This document shows positions 45,531 through 56,822 of a DNA stretch of 64,000 bases, one piece after another (position 1 is the first letter of the stretch; every line of letters starts with the position of its first letter). The notes below the pieces were generated by a model that saw nothing but the letters and a program-made list of their open reading frames with translations, was not told the DNA's origin and did not search any database. The translations under genes and the position numbers were made by a program. Source of the stretch: Eutreptiella sp. 'Long Island Sound 2002' (Eukaryota > Euglenozoa > Euglenophyceae > Eutreptiales > Eutreptiaceae); the NCBI GenBank assembly GCA_964036045.1, contig OZ038383.1:67523725-67587724 (forward strand), read 5' to 3'.

Positions 45531-45918
45531 CAGCCGCCACCCCAAGGGGGATGCAGTAGATAACAATGAGTGTTCAAGGAATAACCGGAACGGTTCATGC
45601 CATGCATTACGGGATAGCACTAGTCCCCATAATCTACGCATTATATCAAAACAATCGTCAAGAAAAGCAAACTTTTTGAGCACATGCTCATGGTCCTCAA
45701 AAATTGCCACACAGTGGGCCGTCAAACTCGGGGGATGATGTACACTTATGCAGACAGCCTTTTACAAACAATTTTCGATGGAGCGCCTTCAACACAAAAT
45801 GGAAAATCTTGTGAGGTACAATCATCAACCTTAGGGTGCTCCACACCAACGGTGGCCGTCATCGTCTGCGCACAATAATTGTGACTGAAACTGTATCACT
45901 GTTCCCAAGTGCAATCCT

Positions 45919-46005
45919 CAACTTGGCGACTCATTGCAATCACTTGTGAGTTCGGCAGCCCAATTGCTGGACAGTGCGCGCTCCTCAGAGTATTCCTTGT
46001 TGTTC
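45919..46005 (-). repeat. Solo inverted-repeat copy of the 1.57-kb element
   Basis: CAACTTGGCGACTCATTGCA through CTTGTTGTTCC matches the right arm at 45111-45198 in the same orientation. No partner arm is seen nearby, so this is a solo or truncated end. Confidence 0.7.
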
Positions 46006-47038
46006 CTCTGGGAGCAATGTACAATTGTCACTCCACCGAGGCCTCCTAGGTGGATACCACTACTGTCACAGCATGCGTGCCATATTTCGCCCACTAATTT
46101 TCGGTGTTTGTAAGCATTGGAGTATCATGAGAAGGAGCACGCATGAGTCAGGTCCAGATGGGGGAGTGGCGCGTGGCAGTGAGCTTGTGTAGGTCGACCA
46201 GCGGGATGCATGGATGTGTAGCATCGTACAACATTGTCGAGTAGTGCTTGAAAGGGGGTGATCCCAAGTTGGGGCTTTGCTAACTATGTTGGTTGCACAG
46301 TTGCACGGTTTGGAGCCAGTGTTTCACCAAGAATTGCTGAAAGCAAACCAACTGCACACGGAGGAACAGCGCATTGCATTGGTTCTGGCCTGTAATTCAG
46401 AGTTTGGTTGAAACCATTGGGGCAGCGCTGCGCACGCACACACACACACACTCTCTCTCTCTGACAAAACACACATGTGTGGGGGGCATCTGCACATATG
46501 TGCTGGTGTGCCGCAGACGGGGATGTCAGGGAAGGATCTGTGGTGCGTAGGTAGCGCCCTGTCCTGATGGGTTTAGCAAGGCCCGTTCTTGGGCAGCCTC
46601 TGTAGGGCAAAATGTGCATTAAACATGAGCTTAAGCTGCAGGTGGTAGGAGAGAGGAGTTGAACCCTGCTGTTCATGCGTGATTGGAATCGACTTCTGGT
46701 GCGTGCGCGCACACACGTCACAAGAACAGAAATCCGTACTATCATGGAGGTGGGTGCTTTTCCTTCGAGGGGCTAGAAAAAAACTCCATTTTGGGGCAGT
46801 CTCACAGTGTTGGGCACACTAGGTCTGACAGTGATCCAAGTCCATGCAGGATATGGAGCCCCGCATAATGCCACAGCTGTGGTTGAATGCATCTCTCTCG
46901 GGGACATTCAAACTGTGCCAACACGGAGCAAATTCGCACTTTTTTCTGGGTTTTCTCAACTTTCGGTCCGATGCACCAAAAATTCATTCCCTATGGGGGT
47001 ATGTGTATACTAATTGAAATCTGAGAGAAAAGGCCGTT
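46006..47038. other. Spacer with (CA)n(CT)n microsatellite
   Basis: Contains CA and CT dinucleotide runs at about 46436-46462. Short frames on both strands show no recognisable motif. Nothing else stands out. Confidence 0.5.
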
Positions 47039-47830
47039 TTAGAAATGTGGGGGGGGTGGGGGGGGGGTAGGTGGTCGCATTTTGAGCACAGAGCTGCAAA
47101 TTGGACGAGGCACACAAATATGCACTGCACATTTCAAGCATGTTGAATCCGAATCGTTGTCATTTTCAGCCAGGGCTGGGGCAGTGGGGCAGACATCGCC
47201 ATGCTTCTTGTTGGGCACATATTTTCCCAGCTTTTGCTCGGAAAGCCTGTTAGGGTGGACTGTACAATCCCAAAACTGGTTTGCAAAAGCAGTGGCCTCA
47301 GCGGTGGGCAGAATTTGGTGCTCCTTGTGGGTACATGCAGGTTGCTGCGAACTGGAAGTACGAGGCTTTTTGGCCTTCCTGCCAGGATCCTCCCGACTCA
47401 CCTGCGCCCAGCTAGCACCCCCAGAGCTCGCTCTTTTGCGCTCCAAAGGTTTCTGTTGTGCCTCAGGGGAGGCAACAGCCTGTTGTGTGAATTTGTAGGC
47501 AGACATGGTGTGTGCCTGTTGACAAAAAGGGGCCAGCGGGCAGCACACATACCGTCCAAAACAGACGAAATTCTCAAACATGTCGTCAGTACAGCCTGCA
47601 GACCCAGGATGTTCCAAATAGCCCATTTCAAGGACTTTCCGAATATCCCCCCCCCCCCCCTGTACAGGACACTCAGCGGACACAAATGAGGCAACAATGG
47701 CTCCGACCCTCGAAAACGCTCTGTGTTGGTACAAATCAACGTCCCCAAGAGATATGTCTTTGTGCAATTCAGGCAACCGCACTGCCTGAATACTGCCTGA
47801 ATTACAAATAGCATCTAGGTACAACTTCAC
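47039..47830 (-). CDS. Hypothetical protein, 263 codons
   Basis: Open from ATG 47830 to the stop at 47039. It includes KLYLDAICNSGSIQAVRL, ISLGDVDLYQH, a basic stretch (GRKAKKPRTSSS) and a C-terminal Cys cluster (CLKCAVHIC, C) before a G-run-encoded Pro tail. A second, broken copy of the ISLGD region lies at 45380-45530, so the gene is repeated and probably from a mobile element. A 14-base C run at about 47648 lies inside it and makes the exact frame uncertain. The family is not recognised. Confidence 0.4.
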   Translation of the reverse strand: MKLYLDAICNSGSIQAVRLPELHKDISLGDVDLYQHRAFSRVGAIVASFVSAECPVQGGGGDIRKVLEMGYLEHPGSAGCTDDMFENFVCFGRYVCCPLAPFCQQAHTMSAYKFTQQAVASPEAQQKPLERKRASSGGASWAQVSREDPGRKAKKPRTSSSQQPACTHKEHQILPTAEATAFANQFWDCTVHPNRLSEQKLGKYVPNKKHGDVCPTAPALAENDNDSDSTCLKCAVHICVPRPICSSVLKMRPPTPPPPPPHF

Positions 47831-47849
47831 TGTGCGGCCACTTTCACAG

Positions 47850-47992
47850 GTGTTCTACTCAGTTATCACACGGAACAGTGTGGCCACGCCACAGAGCACT
47901 ATCGATTTCCTGTTGGCGCTGCTCTCCAAGGCTGACCACCCAATGCTGCTGCTCTGGGGAGAACAGGATCCTTGGATTCGACCTCAAGCTGG
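47850..47992 (+). CDS. Single exon of an alpha/beta hydrolase (plastid-type)
   Basis: TTTCACAG at 47849 and GGGTATGG at 47991-47997 look like splice sites around 143 bases encoding YSVITRNSVATPQSTIDFLL and PMLLLWGEQDPWIRPQ. The LLLWGEQDPW strand-turn carrying the acid-loop Asp is typical of alpha/beta hydrolases. The preceding sequence resembles the cap-to-core transition of plant chloroplast hydrolases of the pheophytinase-like group. Neither the nucleophile elbow (GxSxG) upstream nor the GHCPHDE histidine exon downstream was found nearby. Either introns are long or this is an isolated fragment. It is the strongest hint of a photosynthetic host. Confidence 0.55.
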
Positions 47993-48989
47993 GTATGGGT
48001 TTGGTCCCTTAAGTTGGGGCACAGGGCTTGGGTGCCTCAGTGCTGCACCAGCATACCCTCTCTGAGGTTGCTGCCAGGGTGGTCTCCAGTTGATTTTCAT
48101 CTTTATTCTCAAGTTGCAGTTTTTGCATTTGGTAGTGGGTGGCAGAGTTGGCGAGCAGCTGGCAGAAGCTGACTGTTTCCTTCTTTTGGTTGGTGTTTTA
48201 TCGACTGCTGGCTGCAATTCTTCGCAGCCCATTCTGGCACCGATGTGGAGTGCATTGAGCTGTGCTGTTCCCGCAGAAAAAATTGGGAGAGACTGAAAAG
48301 GCCATGTACGGCAAGAGGCAAGAACTCCAATGCGAAACCGGAGCTGAACCATTTGTAAATGTCCAGAAAATTTAGATTTCGTTTGAATGATCAACAATGA
48401 TTTGATCAATTGATCAACCAATGTTTTCTTTGCTGTCCAAAATAAGTTGTGTTACTTGGGGAAGTATTGGTTGTCCTTGCCATGTGCGAGCATCCGGGGT
48501 CTAGCAATCGTTTGGTCGTTGGAAGTGGCAGTTAAGCTCTTGTCGACCCCCCCCTCCCCTCCCAGACTGGGTCCTTTATCCCCCCCCCCCCACCCTGAGT
48601 GGTGGCTGGCAATTTCACAAACCTCTGCCCTGTTGCCGTCACCACACCACAGGAACATAGCTACCTAGGTCCACAGCAGGGCCTTGGCACAATTCACTGC
48701 CACAGTGGCAACCTCACAAGCCATTCATACCAGCAATGCTTTGCAGTTTTGTGTGTGTATATGTGCCGTAGAGTGTCCCTGCCTCCTGAACCTGTCCCTT
48801 TGCCACCTGTTTGCTTCTGCACACGCACGTGTACTTACCACGCACACCATGAGTTTGGGTGCAGGGCTGTGTTGCATTCCAACAGAAAAAGGTCTCTTCT
48901 CGGGGCACAGAAGGAAGTACTGGCACTAGGGCTGGCTACAGCAGAGCTTGAGGCTTTGCAATCGTCCCCCATAACCATGATACCACTCA
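47993..48989. other. Noncoding, no gene recognised
   Basis: Contains C-run tracts at about 48547 and 48580 and short overlapping frames. I searched by eye for further hydrolase exons and saw none. Confidence 0.45.
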
Positions 48990-49262
48990 CATATACACTT
49001 TCGGGGCATCCCTGTGAGCCACTGTCAGAAGCCGTGGCTGGCAACCTTACAGACCTTGCCCTCCCTTGTACCAGACAAATACGAACACTTTCCCACTGAG
49101 TTTTCAATTACTCACACATGCACCTGCGGGGCATCCTTGTCAGTTACTGCCACAATGGTGGCTGGTAACCTGACATACCTGTGCCCTCTGTGCAAAACAA
49201 AGGAAAATGCCTTTATGCCAAAACCTGCACTTGCTCCAACATATATCTGTAGGGCACCCCTA
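48990..49262 (+). repeat. About 125-bp degenerate tandem repeat
   Basis: CGGGGCATCCCTGTGAGCCACTG (about 49002), CGGGGCATCCTTGTCAGTTACTG (about 49127) and AGGGCACCCCTATGAGTCACTC (about 49251) are spaced 124-125 bp apart. Each of the first two is followed by GTGGCTGGCAACCTTACA-like sequence. A related GGTGGCTGGCAATTTCACA lies at 48600 and another at 60335, so the unit is also dispersed. Confidence 0.6.
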
Positions 49263-50140
49263 TGAGTCACTCAAAAGCATTAAGTGGGGTGTGCACATGG
49301 GTGGATAATAGTGACGACTTGAGGGGGAAAATTGCTGAAGAATGTCCATCAAGATTACACGTTACCCCCCCCCCCTTCTTGGCAGAGCAACACCCTTGTG
49401 AGAGCAAGAGCAACAATAGGTGTTGTTTTTGCAACTTCTGGAAACTTGGAATTCGGCAGTTCCATTTTCTTGTGGTCCATGAAGATCACATTTTTTCGGT
49501 GTTCTTAGGGTTGGTATGGTATTTTAGGGACATTGGTTGCTACCCTTACACCCATTTGCACCCCTCCTTGTCCTTTGGAGGTGGAGATTGGGGAATCATT
49601 GACGATGCAATAGTCACCTCTTCTGGTTTCTCATGCTTTGCACATACAACGTCCTTGTGAGAGCAACAAGAGGTGTAGTTTCCGTCAAATTTTAATTTTT
49701 AGTGTTGCTCTCGCAAGGAGGGGTGTGTGCATTTGACCGCGAATTGTTGGAAGCATCAAACGGTGCGTGCACAGTGTTACGATTGTTTGGCTTAGAAAGT
49801 AAGTGAAGGTAACTTCGTTAAGAGTACACCCCTATTCCAAAACCAAAACCAAAGGCGTTTGTACAACATTGGATACCTTAGATGGTTTGACCTGAAAACT
49901 AAGTGTAGGTACCTTGGAATAGAGTACGGTCACATTTTAAGTCTAATTCATGGGTGCATTAAAAGGAGTGTGCACAATGTTGTACACCACTCGCAAATTC
50001 TTGTTTGAGTTGGAATATATATAAAGGTAACACCACTTGACTTGAATTCTTGTCGGCCAATGAGGTGGCTTTGTCTTGCCACACACCTTTTTGTCTGGCG
50101 GCCACTCGAAGGTGGGTGGGTTAAGTTCTCCGCCATAGGT
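49234..50140 (+). repeat. Direct duplication, copy 1 (907 bp)
   Basis: It matches 56823-57731 almost base for base. It contains a small hairpin, CCTTGTGAGAGCAAC ... GTTGCTCTCGCAAGG, at about 49652-49719. No convincing gene lies within. Similarity begins inside the 125-bp repeat and ends at CCGCCATAGGT. Confidence 0.9.
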
Positions 50141-51703
50141 TCCCCAAGGTGTAACCGCCTCCTCACGGGCAGCCGTCCCCCTCACGGGCGACCACCTGAT
50201 TTCTCCCGGGGTCCAACCGACTCCTAGTCGGCCCTCCCCTGAACTAGCCGTTCCGTTTGATGGGTCCCCTGCAGGCGCGGCTATGCGTCATTGCAATCCA
50301 CCTTCATGGGCAGAGTACCCACTTGGTGTAGGTAGACTTGGGTATCGAGTGCAAGAACCAGCCTGCTAGCACCAACGGGGCACAAGCGGGCACGACAACA
50401 CAACCAGACACAAAACCACACAACCGGCAGCGACGCAACGCCAACACAACCAGCCCCAGAATGGCACGACTACCACAAAAAGCAAAAAACCACCGCACTA
50501 GCGGTGCAGCCAACACCAAAATCACAAAACGAATAACCGGCAGGAAACGGACCAACATGCACCCACACAAACAAACCAGCACCAAAATGAAACAACCAAA
50601 AATAGCCAGTGCCGCAACACAGCAACGAACACCGACAACAACCCCACCGGCACCACACCAAAACACCCAACACCAAAACAGACCAAGGAACACCACCACA
50701 CAACGATCCACACCACACGGACTACCCCACACCAACACAGGCCCTCCACCACCAGAGAGCACCAGTTAATGCCAAGACGGAACAACCATCACCAACACAA
50801 ACCAACCAGCAATAAAACCCACCACCCATAGCCACTCACACCAGGGCCAACACAGACCAACCAGCAATAACGCACACCAACCAACAGCGCAACACAACAA
50901 GACACACCGGCCTACGCTAACACGGACCACCCAGCAACAACGTAAAACTACCAGCTCCGGAGTGCAACAACGGGTGCCAAAACACAACGGCCAACACCAA
51001 CACGGATCCACTGACACCGAAACAAACCAACTGGCGCCGCCGCAACACAACTAGCACTGGCACACACTAAATAGCACCCAAACAAAGTAAACGGCAAGGA
51101 AAGGGACCGCACGGCGCCACACCACACCACCCAACACCAAACGGGGCGGGCCAATGCCAAACCACATGAGCCAACACCAACGGACCAACACGCAACAAAA
51201 CGGGCTGACCAGCACCGGAGCACACCAACCAACACCAAACGGAAAAACCAGCATAATACCAAACACCCAGCACCAAGACACACTGGCCAACACTGACACA
51301 AGCCAACCACCAACAACACAGACCACCAAACAAAACACCCCAGACAAACCCACAGCAAAGGGGCCAAAGGAACCCAGGAGCTCAGGGGGGCCACGGCAAG
51401 TGGCGTGGAGGGAGCCCACGGCCTTCTACAAGCAATTTTGGGTGTTCATCGGAAGCAGTACTTCCGACAATGGAAGCGATCATCGGGACCATCGCTTCCG
51501 AAGATCAAAAACATTTCCCAACCAGTTTCGGCAGGCACACTTCCCGGATCCCCAGGCTGAAGAAAAATCGGCCGTACCTCTTGGCCGGGATGTTCCTACC
51601 CATACGCCCGATTGACCCGACTATTTCGCGAGAAACAAGGTAGGCACTGCATCTAAAAGCTCCTAAGAAAGAACTTTTCCGTGTTGCGCAAATGTGCAAA
51701 TAA
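50141..51703. repeat. CA/AC-rich low-complexity region
   Basis: From about 50340 to 51370 the plus strand is dominated by ACCAACACAACCA-like words, so both strands stay open by chance (Thr/Gln/Pro-rich or Val/Leu/Cys-rich). The part 50459-50915 is duplicated directly at 54637-55089. The part 50357-50458 returns inverted at about 55890-56000. No gene is supported. Confidence 0.75.
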
Positions 51704-51963
51704 TGATAGAAAACACGTGCAAGAAAAAGCGCGGCGCGAAGCGCGCTAAAACATCAAGGCAAAAATTGACGTTTGAACTCAAGCAAACAAAACACGCCAT
51801 ACGTAGCGCCATAAGAGGACGAATGCAACGCCTTGTTGCTTGATGTTTACGGTTGCGTATAGTTCGAGGAAACCACGTCGCAGGCAAGACGTAACACCAA
51901 CACCTCTAAAAGTGGAGTTAGTAGACTGCTCCTCCTTCACGCCTCCTTAACTTTATTCTCCGT
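51704..51963 (+). repeat. Inverted arm, left copy
   Basis: ATAGAAAACACGTGCA at 51704 through CTTTATTCTCCGT at 51963 is the reverse complement of 56460-56722 with scattered changes. It is cut off by the assembly gap. Confidence 0.85.
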
Positions 51964-52163
51964 NNNNNNNNNNNNNNNNNNNNNNNNNNNNNNNNNNNNN
52001 NNNNNNNNNNNNNNNNNNNNNNNNNNNNNNNNNNNNNNNNNNNNNNNNNNNNNNNNNNNNNNNNNNNNNNNNNNNNNNNNNNNNNNNNNNNNNNNNNNNN
52101 NNNNNNNNNNNNNNNNNNNNNNNNNNNNNNNNNNNNNNNNNNNNNNNNNNNNNNNNNNNNNNN
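51964..52163. other. Assembly gap (200 N)
   Basis: Unsequenced placeholder of exactly 200 N. The size is conventional, so the true distance is unknown. Confidence 1.
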
Positions 52164-53640
52164 GGGGATGGGAGTCCTGCTCAGGCGCCGGTAGGTGCCC
52201 ATGGGGCACCTGCGGGGGGCGGCAGCCCTCAAAACGCCCTCAAAACGGCCCGGGCCCACCAGCCGGGGGGACTGGGAGTCCTTCCCCGGTGGTGGTCGAT
52301 GCGTATGGAGCTCCTGCGGGGGACGGTCGCCCCCATCGGCACGTCCCACTAGCTAGGAGGATGGGGAGTCCTGCCAAGGGGCGGTCCGTGCCTATGGAGC
52401 GCTTGCGGGGGACCGCAGCCCCCATCGGCCCAGGGCCACCTGTGGGGGGACTCGGAGTCCTACCCAGGCGGTGTTCGGTGCCTATGGGGCGCTTGCGGGC
52501 GGCGGCAGCCCTCAAAACGGTCCGGGCCCATCAGCCGGCTGGACGGGGAGTCCTGCCCAGGCGGCGGTCGGTGCCTGTGGAGTGCCTGTGGCGGACAGTC
52601 AACCCCATCAGCGCGAGCCCGCCAGCTAGGCGGACGGGGAGTCCTGCCCGGGCGGCGGTCGGTGCCTGCGGAGTGCTTGCGGGGGACGGCAGCCCCCATC
52701 GGCGCGGGCCCACCGGCTGGGGGGACGGGGAGTCCCGCCCAGGCGGCGGTCGGGTGGCGCGCGCCGCTATAGACTACCGCCCCCTGTATGCACTCAACAC
52801 GAAGCAACCACTGCGTGGGCTGGGATCCCCAGCCGGTGGGCCCGCGCCTCTTTTGGGGGCTACAAGCCCCTACTAGCGACCCTCCGGCAGGAGCCACAAA
52901 ATGGGCGCGATGCTCTGCCCCCTAGCCCTGGGCCCGCGCCGACAGGACAGCTTCTGACAGCGACCACCGCCTGGGCAGGACCCTCCCTTCCATCCCGCCC
53001 GTAGGCCCACGCGGATGGGGGCTGATGTCCCCCGCAGGCGCTCCATAGACACCGACCCCGCCTGCGGAGGACTCCCCATCCCCCCAGCTGGTGGGCCCGG
53101 GCCGCTGGGGACTGCCGTGTCCCGCAGCGGTCGGTGCCTATGGAGCGCGTGCTGAGGACGGCAACTCCCAGCGGCCCGCGCCCACCAGCTTGGGGGACGG
53201 GGAGTCCTATCCAAGCCGCGGTCGGTGTCTATGCAGGGCATGCGGGGGACGGCAGTCCCCAGCGGCGTGGGCCCACCAGCCAGGGGGACGGGGAGCTGCC
53301 GTCCTCCGTGGGCGCTCCATGGGCACCGACCGCCGCCTGGGCAGGACTCCACATCCCCCCGGCTGGTGGGCCCGGGCCGCTGGAGACTGCCGTGGCCCGC
53401 AGGCGCTCCATAGGCACCAACCGCCGCCCGGGCAGGACTCCCCGACCCGCCGACTGGCGGGCCCGGGCCGCTGGGGACTGCCGTGGCCCGGGCCCGGGCC
53501 TACCAGTTAGGGGGACCGGAGTCCTGCCCAGGCGGCAGTTTGTGCCTATGGAGCGCCTGCTAAGGACGGCAGCTCCCAGCGGCCCGGGCCCACCAGCTGG
53601 GGGGTCGGGGAGTCCTGCCTAGGCGGCGGTCGGTCTCCAT
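52164..53640. repeat. GC-rich 91-bp minisatellite in both orientations
   Basis: GGACGGGGAGTCCTGCCC recurs at 52541, 52632 and 52723, a period of 91 bp, with GGTCGGTGCCTATGGAGCGC in each unit. After a unique segment (about 52760-53030) related units appear partly inverted. All six frames are open because of composition. No gene is supported. Confidence 0.85.
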
Positions 53641-54636
53641 ATGCATTCCCAGCTGGTGGCCGTTGTTCAGACACGTCGTGCCTGGCCTTGTCTACCCGTC
53701 TACCCCAAGCAGCAGGCATGCAGGGTAGGCATGTAGGGTAGGCAGGCAGTACCGGAAACCATAACCCCGGTGTAGCAGTAGTGGGGACTCAACGTGAGTC
53801 CTCTTAACCGAAACCCCAACTTCCGTCGGGGCTTAACTCCCGAACAATACCGACCTTAGGGCCCCCTTGGGCGGTTTAAGCCCGCGGGGATGAGAAGTCG
53901 CGTGACTGCCAGCCTTTACGTCCGGCTCTTCATACCCAGCTAACCGGGCTTGCCTCAACGCGGCCGGTTGAGTCCGGCTCTGGGGGGTGCACTTAACCGG
54001 ATCTGGGATAGGCCCTTAACCCTTTAACCCTTAGTTATGGCAGTGTAGGCAGTGTGTTTGCGTTAATTAATATAATGTACACATTTACCCCGCAGACATG
54101 CCCCGGTGGTGCGCTCACCATTGGGGCTGCTGTTGGGGGATCAGGGAATGTTACCCTCCCGGACGGCCTCTCTGTTGTGGGCGCCGGGGTGGTGGCCGGG
54201 TGGCCTTATACCTTACCCACACTCAAAGGATGTTGAATACTGTTACCAAGGGTGCCCAGCCGGACGGGCGGCCACAGGGGCTGGGCATAATGCAACAAAA
54301 TCCAACATAATCCAGTAAATCTATTCTAATCATTCAACTCATCCACGTCAGTTCCATTTCCAGGCTGCGCAAGGGCGGCATGGCCTCGAACCGCTCCACC
54401 ACCAGGGCCACGCCGTGCATTCCGGTGGGGTTGTGCGGGCCTTCGCCCCTTTTCTGGTGGGTTCCGCCTGGCATAGGGCACGGCCCACAAGCATGGGACG
54501 GTTCCGCCCCGCATAGGGCACCACCCACAAGTATTGGTTAAACAGGGGGAGGGGGGGTGGTCCTACCGGGCCGTCCCACCACTCCCTCTCGCCTTGCGGG
54601 TCCCCTCGCTCTCCCCACGACCCCCTTCCCCTCCAA
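53641..54636. other. No gene recognised
   Basis: A GTAGGCAT-like short repeat lies at about 53715-53745 and a GTCCGGCTCT phrase occurs twice (about 53920 and 53970). The rest is unique noncoding sequence with short frames. Confidence 0.45.
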
Positions 54637-55089
54637 AATGGCATGACTAGCACAAAAAACAAAAAACCACCGTACTAGCGGTGTAGCCAACACCAAAATC
54701 ACAAAACTAATAACGGCAGAAAACGGACCAACATGCACCCACACAAACAAACCAGCACCAAAATGAAACAACCAAAAATAGCCAGCGCCGCAACAGAGCA
54801 ACCAACACCGACAACAACCCCACCGGCACCACACCAGAACACCCGACACCAAAATAGACCAAGGAACACCACCACACAACGACCCACGCCACAACGGACT
54901 AGCCCACGCCAACACAGGCCCGGCAGCACTACAGCGCACCAGTTAATGCCAAGACGGAACAACCAGCACCAACACAAACCAACCGGCGACAAAACCCACC
55001 ACCCATAGCCACATCACACCAGGGCCAACATAGACCAACCAGCAATAACGCAACCCAACCGACAACGCAACACAACAAGACACACCGGT
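54637..55089 (+). repeat. Direct duplicate of CA-rich segment 50459-50915
   Basis: Starts AATGGCATGACTAGCACAAA, close to AATGGCACGACTACCACAAA at 50459, and stays alignable through ACACAACAAGACACACCGG. There are small gaps and about one change per 15-20 bases. Confidence 0.9.
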
Positions 55090-56459
55090 TCTGAGTACTT
55101 CCCAGCTCTACCCATGGGCTGGGTGCCGGGTGGGAAGCCCCGGACGACAGGGCCCAGGCACCGCCCTAGCAGCGTACTAACAGTGTCACGTGCGCGCACG
55201 CCCTAGTGCCAAGCACCATTCCCGGGGATGCCGCGGCCCCTAGTACCGGCCACCTCGGCCCAGGGAACGGTCAGCGACCCCTAGCGAGGACGGCTGACGT
55301 AGCCTCCCCCTCCTCTCCCCCAGCGCCCCCGCCCCACCCACAGGGCCCTCCACGAAGCCCTGGCATGCGCCTGCCCCGCGCTGCGTGCTTTTGCTCCCCC
55401 TGCCACCGCCCACGCGCGCGCCCCTGTGCCCCCCTCCCATCCCCACATGCACCCCCGTCCCCACAGGCGGCGAGGCGCCGGCGCGGAGGCCCCCCTACAG
55501 TGGGGCTTCGCTAGCAGCGCCGCGGCCAGGTGTGTGCAAGGGAAGTAGGGGCAGAGGGCACAAGGGGGGACAAACCGTGGAGAGGGAAGGAGGTACGGAA
55601 GGATGGGGGGTAATGGGAAGAAGGGGTCAACCCCCCCCCCCCCTTCCCCCCTCCCCCCGCGCGGGACCGCGCTCCCGCCGCTGCCCCGGTGCACCCCCCC
55701 CCCCCATGCACCCCCTTACCCTATTTACCCCCTACTCTGCAGGAAATACACCACCAGGGGCCGGGAGAGGACCCTGCCTCCCTAGGCCCGCCCCTCCCTT
55801 CGGTCCGGTCACGGCATGGAGACCCCCCGCGGTGGGGCTTCGCCAGCGGCCACGTCTGTTTAGAGGGTAGCAGGGAAGGGGGCGCAGACTGGTTGTGTTG
55901 GCGTTGCGTCGCTTCCGGTTGTGTGGTTTTGTGTCCGGTTGTGTTGTCGTGCCCGCTTGCCGGTTGTTTTGTCTTGCCCGCTTGGCGCCGGTTGTGGTGC
56001 TAGCTTGGCTGTTGTGGCAACGGTCTCTATGGTGTTGCTTTGTTTGTGTGTGGCGCCGCGCAGTGGGTTGGTTTTTCTTTTTGTTGGTCGCTGTTTGTGT
56101 TCGTGGTCCCTGTGCCTTATTACGTGGCGTCCTGTTGCTGTGTGCTGTTTTGTGGTGTGTGGTGCGGTGTTGTGGCCATGCTCTTGCATCGGTATTTTTG
56201 TGTTGCGTTGTGTTGTGTGTTGTGTGTTGTGTGTTGTCCAGTGGCGCGCCCCTCTTCCTGCCCGCCTAGTATGCACAATACCCCATAAAGATTTTTCTCA
56301 CGCTTAAGAATCCTTGTGTTGCTCGGCGGTCACCAAGGACTGGTTCAACGTGCGGCCCCCGGAATCTCTAGTTGCAAGGGGTTAACCAAGTTTCCCCTAG
56401 GGCCGTCCGCCTAAGGTACGGGAGGCAAGAAGAGAAGGGTACAAGGGGAGGGGTGGGGT
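55090..56459. other. GC-rich then GT-rich noncoding region
   Basis: 55200-55870 is C-rich with CTCCC and CCCCC words. GTGGGGCTTCGCxAGC occurs at about 55500 and 55833, suggesting an imperfect duplication. 55890-56260 is GT-rich and partly the inverted copy of 50357-50458. Open frames on both strands are compositional. Confidence 0.5.
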
Positions 56460-56722
56460 ACACGGAGAATAAAGTTAAGGAGGCGTGAAGGAGGAGCGGT
56501 CTACTAACTCCACTTTTAGAGGTGTTGGTGTTACGTGCTGCTTGCAACGTGGTTTTCTCCAACTATACGCAACCGTAAACATCGAGCAACAAGGCGTTGC
56601 ATTCGTCCTCTTATGGCGCTACGTACAGCGTGTTTTGTTTGCCTGAGTTCAAACGTCAATTTTTGCCTTGATGTTTTAGCGCGCTTCACGCCGCGCTTTT
56701 TGCTGCACGTGTTTTCTATGCT
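56460..56722 (-). repeat. Inverted arm, right copy
   Basis: Reverse complement of 51704-51963. The two arms enclose about 4.5 kb including the minisatellite and gap. Confidence 0.85.
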
Positions 56723-56822
56723 CATTAAGTTTGTTTTGAGCTATTCTGAAAATTATTTCCGTCTGTTTTCGCTATTGTTTTTGAAACTATTTGGATCTAG
56801 GCGCCAGCACGCGCCACTGCGA

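Noticed and set aside
50304-51394. Cys/Val/Leu-rich minus-strand frames as membrane proteins
   Set aside because: They are the complement of ACCAACACA-like low-complexity DNA, which gives hydrophobic peptide in any frame.
52240-53640. Several 60-195 codon frames in the GC-rich minisatellite
   Set aside because: All frames on both strands are open because of 91-bp GC-rich repeats; peptides are Gly/Pro/Arg-rich artefacts.
55206-55870. GC-rich host gene
   Set aside because: Frames are open on both strands with Pro/Arg-rich content, no motif and no splice-supported structure.
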